NCBI GenBank assembly: GCA_013420905.1
Contig: JAAXNY010000011.1
Location: 806,001-870,000, forward strand
Direction: 5' to 3'
DNA length: 64,000 bases
Source of the DNA: Collybia mongolica
Lineage: Eukaryota; Basidiomycota; Agaricomycetes; Agaricales; Clitocybaceae
Below, piece by piece: positions 12,722 to 24,349 of this stretch (within the stretch, counting starts at the first letter, position 1; each line of letters begins with the position of its first letter). Below the pieces are notes generated by a model, which saw nothing but the letters and a program-made list of their open reading frames with translations, did no database searches and had not been told where the DNA came from. The translations under genes were made by a program, and so were the position numbers.

Positions 12722-15655
12722 AATCAACCGTGTCTCCTCATTTTTTTGTACACATTCCGTACCAGCTAGCTAGATTGTTCTTAATTAGAGTCCGTAAACA
12801 TGTCTGTGCGAGTCATCACACGATTCGGTCCAGTCATGTTTACCCTTACATGACAGGACCTTACTACAAGTGATGACGGGAAAACCACGCCATTCTGGTC
12901 ATAACATGGCAGAATACAGACACAGGTCAATGGATGTCGAAGGTATATAGTTAGAAATGGTCATGATTGAGTGGCAGGCATGAGAAAAGCGGTGAGCTTA
13001 AGACGATTGGGGCGATAAATCGCAATTACTGGCAGGAGGCTCACAGGCAAACTAACTCGTGATGAAGCTAGAGCTTAAGCAACGCGGTATACGTCTAACT
13101 GGACTCGGTGACTAAAGTCCTCAGCAACCTGTCACTAGTTCTCTGAGAGGCCTAGTGGTGCCTAAAGTACTAGGAACCTTACGTCTCATACGATCGTGAT
13201 CTATTCAGCCCAACCTGGAGATAGTTAGGCTGGCAGGTGATCGTCGACAACGTGGAATAGGCAGGCGTGACGATGACGACGGATCAATTGCTCACCCCCG
13301 ACTGGTTGACCCGTGCCGAGATGTGAAATGCAGGGACCATATACTGTGGTAGCGCGACTCGGGCGTATCCGCTAAATGGAACATAATCTATAACGGCTGC
13401 GGTCCAATTAATGGGTTCTATTGTACAATGTCATATGCCAACTTACGGATCGTCGGGGCGTGTATATTCGATCATAGGGTGTCCCAGGGTATAGGATAAG
13501 GGAAACCATCAAAGAGACCCTGGTCAGGAAAGAGCAATAAAGCTAGGTCGCTGTTGGATGATGTCTCGGAGTAAATATAATTTCGGGCGAACACATGGCA
13601 GCCAAGTATTTCTCAGGTCTAGTGCATTTTTTCGGCGGATAGTACAGTCACAACGAGTGCCGGTTGAGGTGAGCCTAATATCGCAGGAAAATGGTACAAG
13701 CGATGGACCAGAATCGGAAAAGGCCTATGCTGCCGGTCCCGAATCAAATTTATCAAATGTGAGGTTAGTCGGGGGTACCTATGTGCACCTTTCATGTCAT
13801 AGATAAACCGGAGTGGTCCGCAAGAAAAAGGAGGGTCGATCAGTCAAATGTTTAAACCCTAGCACCCTATAATTTTTGGGGGAAAAAAAACATTCTGACT
13901 GACTCAACATGATATATTCGCGAGAAAACGAAGAAGGGACCTGAGAAATGAAACTAGGCAAGTGGTGGCCTGTTGGAAATCCGAGGACATATACTCAAAT
14001 GGGTCAATGGTAATATTTTGCGGGAATAAAACAGACGGTTAGCTTACGTTGAAGCGTTCGATATTTGCAGGTTCAATGGTGTGGCGGTGATCAATCACAC
14101 GTTGGAGCGACTGGTTGGCGACCGGCGGCCTGTGTCAAGATGGGTTTGAATTGTTACGGAATTGCAAAAGAATTTCGCGTATTGACGGTCAAGCGGAAAT
14201 GCTGAACAGATGGCGGCTAGTACGTTTGCAACCAAGATATAGATCTGCCCATGCGATTAAGGCAGGGCTTTGGTCTCGAACCGGGGTGGAAACGCATGTG
14301 TGAGTGCGCTTATCGCGGGAGCCTATTGGTGGATTTCTTTGATTCTCCACAGCTTGAGCGGTGCTTCGAGAGTAGTGATCACTGTCTCTATAAAGGTGAC
14401 GCGGGTAGGAGCGTCGATCACATCGTCAGCCTTGGGTAAACAATGTGTGGGAATGAATACAATTTTTTTTCTCTATAGTGGTTACTGTGTGAGGGTCCGA
14501 AGGAGGACAGCAAGGTGTAGGGCGAGGGCCGCCCCGCAGCTGTAGCTGGCTTGATCATTCACAAAATGTGACTCATGTGAGTCGTTCGTGTGGTCTACCC
14601 CACTATACGTGGTTCTAAAAATATCCTTTCCGGAGGTGGGGATGAGAGTGCGGCACCCAAGTTCTCGAAGCATGATAATTCCCTACTTCTCATTGTTTTG
14701 GAGTCAATAACATCTGTCCGGCATCATAATTCCGGCCGTTATCCGGATGGATCGTGAATGCGTTGAACCGAAAAGGACCTATGAGGCTGCGATCGAGCTA
14801 TCTCTTAATTTGTGTGTTCGGCGGGATGGACTCCGTTTGAATGATGGATGAAGCATACTCGTGACGTCAACCTTGAGGGCATTTGTGCGGGTTCGTCGCG
14901 CCATGGTCACAGGGACTTAGAACATCTAGAAGATCTTATGTTGCGAGTGTCTATTCGTGTCCGAACCATTCAGCGAGGTCAAGTCATACGATCTCTCAAA
15001 TCGGAGTTAGTGGATATCTTTTGACCCCCAATCAAGCTTGCGGCGTTTCGAAGCCACCTCGTGCTTGTCATCCATCCAGAATGGAACGAAGAGGCGTATG
15101 CAGGAGGAGCGAGCACTGCCTTCGCTGTTCCCCCGTGTAAACAAGCGTCTCAGTGATAATCACTACTCAACTAGATTGATCAGCTGAGTATATATATAAT
15201 TGTTCTTGGGAGCTCACCAGAACGTTCTTTCACCCGAATATAATCCCATTCAATATCGGGAAGTACAAGAACTGTTGAACGTCCAACACCCGTCAAAGAA
15301 ATGAATCGCCACAATATACGAATATGTGGAATACATTAGTCGAGAATTCATAAACAGATGGGGAAAGGGAACTGAGGGAAAATGGCCAGTAATGACCTGC
15401 AACCTTGCATTGGCTGTCACCTGGGGCTGTCATAATAAAAGTAGGCATAGAGAAAGCGAGTGGTTATTGCTGCCGAAGGCCAAGATGGCGCGCACGACGT
15501 ACACATGTCACTACATTTGTTCTGGAATGAGTCTAGTCACAGTCGACCTGTAGGGTCGAGCAAGAGCAGAACCGTCGAGAATTCTTTGAGGGGCGTGGCA
15601 ACATTGTTTGTAGAACCAAGCTGCTATTCAACAGTTGGAAACGGCCTTCGCCAAT
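12722..15655. other. Gene-poor interval, nothing recognised
   Basis: In this 2.9 kb between the DCN1 stop and the 3' end of the Pop8-like gene I see no frame with a recognisable domain, no repeat structure and no RNA gene. Short open frames occur in all frames, at lengths expected by chance. Confidence 0.4.
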
Positions 15656-16020
15656 TTATATACTCTCCCGGAGTAAAGAAGGGAGGAATGGTGATTCCTT
15701 GACAAGTGATAGTCCAGGAGAGTCCGACCATGCCACAATGGCTGCTAAAACTTTTGCCCCATCTCTGTAGAGATGTCAGAATGTATTGAGTGTGAATCGT
15801 CATAAGGAACCAAATGTGCTAACTCTTTGTTCACCCGAACGACGAACTGTTCACCGCCATCTGCGATCCATAAGACATCGATATATATCGACGAAGATGT
15901 GAGGCCAAAGCTTTGGGTCAGTGCGTCTTGCAAGCATTTTCGTAGGCTAAGTGCGTCAACGTTCGGTGGCGAGACAGCAAGTCGGATATAGTGATAATCA
16001 GAGCGAAAAGGGTGCTGCAT
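15656..16020 (-). CDS. POP8: Pop8-like subunit of RNase P / RNase MRP
   Basis: Pop8 is a small protein subunit shared by fungal RNase P (tRNA 5' maturation) and RNase MRP (rRNA processing). On the minus strand, exon 1 is 15824-16020 and exon 2 is 15656-15764. They are joined by a 59 nt intron with donor GTTAGC and acceptor CTACAG, giving 101 residues. The order of elements resembles yeast Pop8: a first strand (YHYIRLAVSPP), a helix with ALSLRKCLQDALTQSFG, then YIDVLWI, a strand ending in VVRVNKE, a helix (GAKVLAAIVAW), and the closing SLVKESPFLPSLL strand. The splice is needed: without it the frame loses the C-terminal helix and strand. The ATG is preceded by an in-frame stop. The start lies 212 bp from that of the divergent palmitoyltransferase gene. 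Family call from remembered pattern; Pop5-type proteins are the alternative. Confidence 0.7.
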
Positions 16021-16232
16021 TAGAGTTCCTTAATATAAGTGTGATGACGATGAACAAGATATTGTCTTTTGTATTATATGCATAAAGAAAAGGCGTTGTA
16101 AAGCAGCCGATGTTTTGACGTTGTGTACGTCATGTTCACTTCAATCTAGCGCCTATTCATCAATGTTCATTGCTAACACGATCTAGCGGGTTTCATTGCC
16201 TACCCCTATCAAGCTCTTTGAGCTTCCTACAT
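16021..16232. promoter_or_regulatory. Shared divergent promoter region (Pop8-like / DHHC)
   Basis: Only 212 bp separate the start codons of the Pop8-like gene (minus strand) and the palmitoyltransferase gene (plus strand), so both promoters must lie here or overlap the leaders. The interval is AT-rich at 16021-16100 and contains TATATGCATAAA at about 16074. I cannot assign elements to one gene or the other. Confidence 0.5.
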
Positions 16233-18782
16233 ATGCCTGTACTCCGGAAGCCATCGACGACTAAGACCTTGCCTCGAGAGCGCAGTTGCTGTGGGGTTAT
16301 AGAGGAAGCCACGTATCAGGCACGCCAGAAACAGGCAAGGCAAACGAAAGGGCAATCATGGATATCTCTCAAGTTTATGGTCGGAGCTACGCTCGGGATA
16401 ATAGGCTATAGTGTGTATGTGTACATTGACAGATTCTGCGTAAAGATGATACAAAGACGACATGGTGAAGGAGAAACGAAGGCTGCGGGTAGTGAGTACT
16501 CCATCTGTACCTTTCTTGCTTTCGGCTTTATCCCGTCAGCCTCTTCATATCTCAGGCCAATTGGGATGATGTAGCCCTCTGCTGGTCGGGGGGCTATAAC
16601 CACCCTCGACGTCGAGGGAAGATCTCCTGGCCTGTCGATCATACTTAACATTTTCACACATCTAATGTGCAATGTCGTAGTCGCATTGTTGGTCGTATTT
16701 TCCATCCTACTCTTGTGGACGTTGTGGGCGTACTTGAAGGTTTGTTATTTTCCACTTGGTTGCAGGCCGTTGACGAGATCCTCCCACTTAGGTCGTCCTT
16801 ACACCCCCAGGTTTTGCGAGAGATGTATGCTAAATTCTATCGGCTTCGTTGAGTCCCTATTCATACAATCTGTCAGCACGTTGAGAAATCACCCAGACCA
16901 ATGTTCCCCGAACCACCTCGCCCTGCGTCGCACGAAACTGCGGAGCATGACCTTGAAGCAGGTGGTCTGGGTCAACAACCCAGTCATCCATCCTTTTCAA
17001 CAAATCGATCTCACGACCTGGGTGCCTCCGCCACCATTGGCGGACCGTCATACGAAAATATACCAATGCGTCGAAATGGCGATGTAAACTACCTAAATGA
17101 GGGCGACCGCCCTCATGCACAAGGAACCGATGCTGGTGTTCTTGATGCACTGCCTCATCCCACAACAAACATGCTGGGTGCTTCTGGGAGGCTGCAGCCT
17201 GAATTACGTCCCAAAGGATACGAGAAGCCTATACCAAAGGTCTCCCGGAGGCCACCGAGGGTACCTGTATTACTTCTTGAACATCGGTATTGTCCGATAG
17301 ATGGGATTATAAAGCCCTATCGAGCTCACCACTGCCGTAACTGCGGTACGGTATGTTCACACGTCTCGTATCCCTGACTTGCCTTGAAGTATCTCTTGGG
17401 TTTTAGTGTGTCCTCAAGTATGACCACCATTGTCCTTGTATGTGACCCTATTTTCTTCTGGTGATTTCCCTTCTTTACCTGCGTTATAGGGATCGGACAA
17501 TGTGTCGGGGCCCGAAACCACAAGGTACTGTTATCTTGTGCCGCTATAGATAGTGATCGATCATGACTTTTCTAGTTCTTTGTAAACTTTGTTCAAGCCG
17601 CCTGTTTTTTTTCAGTGTATACTTTTGCAACCCTTCTGGGATTCACCATCCACAGAGCGAGCACTTTGAAAGGAGATATTGACCCACAGGAGATCGTCGT
17701 TATTGCTCTGTATGGTGTTCAAACTCTCATCTCAGGGGATTTGTCTAATGTTAGATCCGGCAGAGCGGGCGTGTTCGCGCTATTTACTGCAACTCTTCTG
17801 CTCTCACACATACATCTGATACTGAAGGGTCAGACGACTGTAGAGAACATGAAGGCACGTGCTCAGAAGAATCGTGAAGGGCAAGCATTGGCAAAAACCT
17901 TTAGGCTCTGGCAGATTAGGTACGCTAAATCTGTTTGTGTTTTATTCCTAGCGCGCGCCGGTAGGAAGTTGTCTCACATGTTTACAGAGAGAAACAGAAA
18001 ACAAAACGGATGTGGGACGAGGAATGGGGCTCTATAGACAAAGCTGGTAATATGTGGTGGCTTGGGAGCCGGAAGAAAGGCTGGCTAGATGTTATGGGCA
18101 ACAACCGATGGGGGTGGTTCTGTGAGTGTATTATTTCTCTCTTGGCTTTTTCTTTTCCGGCTTTCTTCTTGCTTTCCCTTCGGCTTCTTTCGGGTACTCT
18201 GACGGTCGAAGTCTTCGATGATACTTGTTGCGACATTTTTAGCGGGGCTGGGTACTCGTGCCACCTGGCGTGGTCAGCCGTCCGGGCATTCCCTCGCGAT
18301 AAAGCGGGGAAATCAATGGTGGTATTCTTAACATGGGGTCGAAGCTTTGGCCATGTTCTTCCGTTTCTCGCGCTCGCGCTTTTTTATCCTTCTAGTATGC
18401 AATTGTACGTGTCCTTCTCGATCGAAGGACGAGTGCCTTGGGATTTGGTGTGATTTTTTCATATTCATTCAAGCGATCGCGATGGACGCGTCAGGAGGCG
18501 ACTTCCAATACAAGTTACCAAATTTCTTTTCGGGAAAATAATACCTCAGTCCGTCAACGTGTGCGCACACTCGTTGTCACCCGAGAAGCAGAATCATGTC
18601 TATTGTTGTGATTCCTGTTGCTGCCGTATGCTTCTATATCATCTGCAGACTTGACTGACATACGTTATCTAGTACCTATTGGACGAAGCCTCAGCGATGG
18701 TTTGATGTACCCTGTGAATCCAAGCTTTGACAAGCAGGGTCGGTGGCGGAGACGTATTGAATGGCCCCCAGAGTTACGCTAA
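16233..18782 (+). CDS. DHHC-type protein S-palmitoyltransferase (9 exons, 493 aa)
   Basis: DHHC enzymes attach palmitate to cysteines of target proteins at Golgi, ER or vacuole membranes. Model exons: 16233-16491, 16681-16739, 16792-16824, 16877-17350, 17407-17437, 17490-17524, 17576-17932, 17998-18121 and 18673-18782. Membrane spans 1 and 2 flank the first intron (GIIGYSVYVYI and ALLVVFSILLLWTLWAYLK). They are followed by the TPPGFARD element and a long Pro-rich cytosolic loop. The Cys-rich domain is assembled over three exons: HHCRNCGTCVLKYDHHCPW, then IGQCVGARNHKFF, with catalytic DHHC intact. Spans 3 and 4 and the TLLLSHIHLI helix lie in exon 7. The C terminus has MWDEEWG, WWLGSRKKGW and YPVNPSF. 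Most introns are 51-65 nt; introns 1 (189 nt) and 8 (551 nt) are unusually long. The 3' part from exon 7 onward is duplicated at 55.6 kb. Closest named types are PFA3/PFA4; I do not choose between them. Confidence 0.88.
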
Positions 18783-19100
18783 CTCCTATGGTTCCCTCCG
18801 AGTATGTACACAATCCAGTAACCTTGTACACATATGGCTTGGCGGAATCAATCGCCTTTCATACTCTGACGTTTATTTGTCCGATCGATAACGTTTCTAG
18901 ACTCGCCAGGCGACATCATGTGCCAAATCGTAGCCCGGTGGAACCCACCACGACAGGTCTCAACGGGCGAAGCAAGGAATAGTCATTTTAAAGAAATGCT
19001 CTTCAAATACAAATATGGGTAATCCCGTTTCTGACCTCCACCAAGACATATTTATACAACAAATCGTCTGCATTGACTTGAACAGCAAACACAATATACA
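18783..19100 (+). promoter_or_regulatory. Promoter region of ornithine aminotransferase copy A
   Basis: The 318 bp between the DHHC stop and the aminotransferase ATG contain a TATA-like TATTTATAC at about 19049, roughly 50 bp before the start codon. Compared with copy B this promoter lacks about 70 bp around 18940 (present in B at about 57000-57070) and a further ~14 bp just before the TATA-like site. The two gene copies therefore differ in promoter content. Confidence 0.55.
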
Positions 19101-21281
19101 ATGTCCCTCACTGCTATCGCACCCAATAACCATGTCTCAAATGGCACCCATCAAGTTGTCAAGTCTAACTTGAACAAGGCTGAAACCGCCCACGTCTCGT
19201 CGGTTGATGTCATCAAGATGGAGCTCGAGTATGGAGCACACAAGTGAGTAGCCTCCGTCCGATTCCACCGCTAGGGTTTTTGTCGACGACAACGTCCAAT
19301 CACCCTTTGCAAAACAGTCACTAAACGATCCACCGGTCGACTTTGTCCTGGGGGGGTTCGTGGGGGTCATGGAGGGAATGGTTGAATGGCGGCGAATAGA
19401 GCAGGAACACATCACATCACGTCTTTCTCCTTTCCCGCTTTATACTGTTGTGCCACCACTAACTTGCGCTATTTTGGCTATTAGTTACCACCCCCTGCCT
19501 GTCGTTTTTGACTCCGCTAAGGGGGCGAAGTGAGTGAAATTCGCTAATGATAGAATGAATACCCTGATGCTGATTGGACGGTACATATAGAGTATGGGAC
19601 CCAGAAGGCAAGGAGTACATTGATATGCTTTCTGGGTATTCGTAAGCATCATTTTGACCTTCAGCACCCACTCCATGTCTCATGTGGCTTCCGTGCAATC
19701 AGCACAGTAAATCAGGTGTGTATTTCGGTTCTCTACACTATTTACTGACAGTAATTCACATAATACAATAGGGGCATTGCCACCCAAAGATCGTCGCCAC
19801 CCTCATTGAACAAGCCCAGAAGCTCACCCTCTCCTCGAGGGCCTTCTACAACAGTGTCTTCGGACGCTTTGCCCAGCAAATCACGGAGATGTTCGGCTAC
19901 GACATGGTGCTCCCAATGAACACCGGAGCCGAAGCTGTTGAGACTGCCGTGAAGCTTTCCAGGAAGTGGGCCTACATGAAGAAGGGAGTTCCCGAGGGCC
20001 AAGCTGTCGTTCTGAGCGTAGAGAACAACTTCCATGGGAGAACCTTGGGGATCATAAGGTATGTAATCTGTGGGTTGGAGTTGCCATATATATCTGACCT
20101 GGCCACTCAATCTTAGCATGAGCACCGATCCGGACAGCCGAGTTGGCTTTGGACCTTATCTTCAGGGAGTTGGCCCGACTTTTGTTGACGGCGACAAGAC
20201 GCGCACCATCCGCTATGGCGTCCTGGAGGATTTGGAGAGGGCTTTGGAGTTGAATGGCAAGAACGTTGCCGCATTCCTCATTGAGCCCATTCAGGGTGAA
20301 GCCGGGTGAGCGCTCTCTCTCCTCTTCGCCATTCCATATCCCAACAACCTTGAACAGCATCGTCGTCCCCGAAGATGGTTACCTCTCGAAGGTTCACGCT
20401 CTGTGCAAGAAGCACAATGTGCTCCTCATCTGTGACGAAATTCAAACCGTATGTTTTTCCTTTACTTCTATCAGGATGCCGGCTTGAAGGTTTCATGTTA
20501 GGGTTTATGCAGGACTGGCAAGATGCTTGCATCCGAGTACGACAACGTCAAGCCAGACATCGTCCTCCTTGGAAAGGCTTTGTCTGGTGGAAGTAAGTCC
20601 TGTCAGCCGTTGCCCCTCACTTAGTACTGACTTTTACTTCTAGTATATCCCGTATCTGCTGTTCTTGCTGGGAAGGATGTGATGCTTTGCATCAAGCCCG
20701 GCGAGCATGGGAGTACCTATGGCGGGTATGTCCATCGGCCCCCTCATTTTCATTACTTAACCAGGTTATTTTGTACAGTAATCCCCTCGGTTGCGCAGTT
20801 GCTATGACTGCTCTCCGTGTTCTGGTTGACGAGAAGCTTGCTGACCGTGCTATGGTGCTCGGCGAAATCTTCCGCTTTGGTGTTACCGCTCTCAATTCTC
20901 CCCTAGTCGCTACCGTGCGTGGCCGCGGCCTATTGAATGCTGTCGTCATCGATGAATCCAAGAGCAAGAAGGGACGCACTGCCTGGCAATTTTGCCTGCT
21001 TCTGAAGAGCCGAGGCGTCCTGGCCAAGCCCACACGTGTCAATATGTATGTCTCGACCCATCGTGATGAACCGATGCCCGATATTAATGACTTGTGACTG
21101 TAGTGTGTGCTTCGCTCCACCCTTGGTCATCGATGAGGCAGACCTGAGGAAGGCTATCAAGATCATTGGAGAGTGTCTGCGCGATCTTGATACTGTACGT
21201 GTCGTCTTCTGTTTGTCGACGTCACGATCTGTTCTTACCACTGTCCTTCAGCTTGATGTCATCCCTGGTGATGACCACTAA
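19101..21281 (+). CDS. CAR2: Ornithine aminotransferase, copy A (active-site Arg replaced by Cys)
   Basis: Ornithine aminotransferase is a PLP enzyme converting ornithine and 2-oxoglutarate to glutamate semialdehyde and glutamate. Twelve exons: 19101-19243, 19485-19529, 19591-19641, 19703-19715, 19772-20058, 20117-20305, 20358-20448, 20502-20592, 20644-20725, 20779-21045, 21104-21194 and 21252-21281 (459 aa). Family motifs are [53 protein letters not shown] and LLGKALSGG with the PLP lysine at 298. Exon 4 is only 13 nt and intron 1 is 241 nt. Copy A differs from copy B at about 17 residues. At several of these B has the form usual in the family: SGYSTVNQ against SAYSAVNQ, KPTRV against KPTHV, and Cys422 where B has Arg in IVRFAPPL. 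That arginine corresponds to human Arg413 in the active site. The frame and splice sites are intact, so it may be expressed, but its activity is doubtful. Confidence 0.95.
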
Positions 21282-21872
21282 ACAGTGCATACATATTCTT
21301 TGGGTGCCCCCCCAGATCGGTAGTAAGCTGGCTAGGGTCGCAGGCTATGCTTAGGGACCCGCCCCCTCGCCCGTCCTGGGTGCTCGGCACCTGGATAGAA
21401 AGGTGAAGGGGTTGTCGTGGCGTGTGTCATATGAGAGTGTAATTTACTGGCATCATGATCTTGTGATTGTGTAACATACTGAATGATACCTGACATTCAA
21501 GGAAATATTTTGGAGGGCCACTGAGTACTGAATAACAGTGGGTATCTTTCATGGGGTATCATAGTTGTTAATATTGAGGTAGAGTGTTGACCATGATGAT
21601 AATCACTATCAGTATCATATAGAATACAAAACTATCTTGAAATACTCAAGACTTGTTGTAAGGTGCCTTGTAAGGTCAATCCTAACTGTGGAGGAATTGG
21701 TCGAAATAAACACCTCTTCAACAGTTAGTCTATCAGCAACTCCAGTCCCAGTTCAATACTTCGAGCACAGAGTGAAAGGCCAGGGTGTTCAGTAAGCACT
21801 TTGTGCTTGTCGGCATGACAGAATTGGTGAAGAGAGAATAGAGGTTGTATATTTAGTTCATTATGAGTATGG

Positions 21873-22059
21873 TGTCAGGACTAAGAAAAACCAACAGTTT
21901 TGAGTTAGAGTTCTATCCACTACAATCAACAAACTATATACTATGGACCATGAGGAGAAAGCATGTAACTATGGACAATGTGTACTACTGCAGTGGAATG
22001 TTATAGAACATCAAAGAATAACTACATAGATAAGGATTAGATAAAAATGACTCATAACA
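21873..22059 (-). repeat. 3' LTR of Gypsy-1 (187 bp)
   Basis: On the plus strand this segment starts TGTCAGGA and ends CATAACA, so it has the TG...CA ends of an LTR. It is followed at 22060 by TTACCCCCC, the complement of a polypurine tract directly before an LTR. The same arrangement (GGGGGGT-AA-TGT) occurs in the younger Gypsy-2 at 42041-42055. I infer an LTR from these ends; no second copy was found to confirm it. Confidence 0.6.
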
Positions 22060-22070
22060 TTACCCCCCAT

Positions 22071-24349
22071 TTAAGACTGAGATTTCCATACAAGGTGATT
22101 GAGTTGTTGCTCTGTGGGGAGGTCTTCTTTGGCAGGTTCTGTCACTTGTTCTGGCATAGGTATAAATGGAATAGATGAGAAATCAATCATAGATAGTTGC
22201 TTTGGAGCAGAAGGGTGTTGTTGGTGGAATTCAGCAATGGCACAAGGAAAATCATTTTGGAGTCTTGATTCTAACTCCCAGGTATTATGGCATTCAGGAT
22301 GATTTTTCCATTTGACTTGATACTCAAGTCTTCCATTGGTAATCCATGATGCTAGGATTTTTTCCAATTCCCAATCTTCACCTCTGATATTCAACTTGAC
22401 TTTAGGTGGGTGTGGTTGATCAAATTCATCTTCAATGAACTTCTGTAATTTTGAAATGTGGAACCAAGGGTGAATCTTGTAAGATTCCAGGAGTTTGACT
22501 TCATAGACTGTGTTAGAGATTTTCTTCATAATCTCAAATGGTCCAAGTCGTTTCCAGTCCAGTTTCTTCTTTGGTTGTCCTGTTGTAATGTTTGAGGTGT
22601 TGACTAAGACTTTATTTCCAATATTGTATTCCTGAGGAGTTTGTCCATGATCATAGGACTTCTTCATATCTCTAGCAACTGAAGTAAGTGCTGCTTCTGT
22701 TTCTTTTCTAATGTGTTCCATTTTGAGTGTAAACTCAGTGTGAGATTTCAGTTGTCCTTGTGGTTTCTGAGGGAAGGTCTTTGTTTGTTGACATTTACAA
22801 CATCCATCTACATATTTGTTGATCTGTTCTGTCATTTTAGGCCACCAATAATCTCAAGTAATGACTTCTTTTGTCTTGGCATGTCCTGGATGTCTGGAGA
22901 TGACTGTATCATGGTATTTTTCAAGAATCTTCCTTTTGACAGTATCATCATGTACTACAATTAAACTGTCTCTAAAGGTAAGGCTGTCCTTTTGCTCCCA
23001 TACTGCTTTGTCTTTAGGATTAATTGGGGCAAGACCTTTATTCTTGAGCAATTTCATGATTTCATCACCTTCAGTCAACAGTTCAGTTGCTCCTTTGGAC
23101 TCTAGAACCAAAATTTGTTTGGGCCAGAGAAGAGTGACATTATCATTATCATGTTCTGCCCCCTCTTTATAATCTGGCCTCCTGGACAGACTATCAGCTT
23201 TAAGCATTGTTTCCCAGGGCAATGGCATGATTCAAAGTTATCAGCTAGTTCACTGGACCATCTTGCCTGCCTGTGATTAAGTTTCTTCACAGTCATAAAA
23301 TATTGAAGGTTTCAATGGTCTGTATGAATTTTGATCTTATGTTTGGAACCTTGAACATAGTGTTGCCATTCTGACAAGGATCTCATGATTGCAAGCATTT
23401 CTTTGTCATGTATTTCATAGCTTCACTCAGCAGGATTAAATCCTCAGGAATAGAATGCTATCAGGTGCCATTCTCCATCAATCTTTTGACTAAGTACAGC
23501 TCCAGATGCAAAGTCCAATGCATCTGACTCAATTTTGTATGGTTCATTGTCCTGTGCCAGTCTTAGTACTGGGGCATTCATTACAACTTTCTTAAGTTCA
23601 TCAAAAGATTCCTGAACTTCAGGTGTCCACACAAATTTCTCATTTGACTTTTTTAAAAGGTCATAGATCCCTCATGCAATATGGGCAAAGCCTTTAATGA
23701 ACTTCTAATAAAAATTGCAAAAGCCTAAAAACAATTGTGCCTCTTTGAGATTCTTTGGAACTGGCCATTCTAGATCTGTAATTGCCAATGCTTTAACAGG
23801 GTCCACAGAGACTGTTCCATTTTCAATTATGATGCCAAGGTATTCAATCTTGGTTTTCTCAAACTCACACTTTTCAGGTTTCAAGTAGAGTTTATTCTTT
23901 CTGAGAATTTCCAAGGCCTCTTTGACTATGTGTCTATGTTCTTCTAATGTCTCAGTATAGATAAAGATGTTGTCTATATATGCCACAACTTTTCTTTTTC
24001 TAATTAAGTCTCCAAAGAGTATATTCATCATTGCCTGGAATATAGCCAGTGAATTGCAAAGTCCAAAGAACATAACCATTGGCTCAAATAGGCTGCAATT
24101 TGTTAGGAAAGCTGCTTTCTCTTGGTTGCCCTCTTTGATGCAGATATTGTTGAATCCCCATCTAATATCCATCTTCATAAGTATTTAGCTTTTCAAAAGA
24201 TGTGTGATAATGTCCAAGATAAGCAGTAGGGGGTAGGTATTCCTTAGTGATACTGCATTGAGAGGCTGGTAATCCATTGTAGGTCATAATTCCCCATCTT
24301 TCTTTCTGACAAAGAAGAATCCTGCAGCCCATGGTGACTTAGAGGGTTT
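22071..24349 (-). pseudogene. Gypsy-1 pol fragment: RT to chromodomain, integrase core deleted
   Basis: Read on the minus strand. RT remnants at about 24178-23705 include DIRWGFNN, VMFFGL and YIDNIFIY, where the catalytic YIDD has become YIDN. An RNase H piece lies at 23632-23444, and the N-terminal integrase region at 23228-22854 includes RHPGHAKTKEVIT. There is then a TGA where the family usually has Arg before DYWWP. The last frame (22835-22071) begins with the zinc-finger half VDGCCKCQQTK, jumps within about ten residues to the post-core region (MEHIRKETEAAL) and ends with a chromodomain (LEYQVKWKNHPECHNTWE). The DDE catalytic core between these parts is missing, in frame. The fragment cannot encode a working polymerase or integrase. 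Confidence 0.85.

Larger units (their letters stand above)
17602..21872 (+). repeat. Segmental duplication, copy A (left)
   Basis: This segment is repeated in the same orientation at about 55576-60032. Similarity begins in the T-run inside DHHC exon 7 and ends at the LTR of the minus-strand Gypsy element (21873). It covers DHHC exons 7-9, the intergenic promoter, the whole ornithine aminotransferase gene and about 590 bp of 3' flank. Exons 5-7 of the aminotransferase encode identical protein in both copies. Differences concentrate at the two ends and in the promoter. In the 3' flank copy A repeatedly has TG or CA where copy B has CG (for example 21400-21420 and 21645-21720). Confidence 0.93.

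Noticed and set aside
14115..15553. Several 60-90 codon frames between DCN1 and the Pop8-like gene
   Set aside because: Overlapping frames of chance length with no motif or splice consistency.
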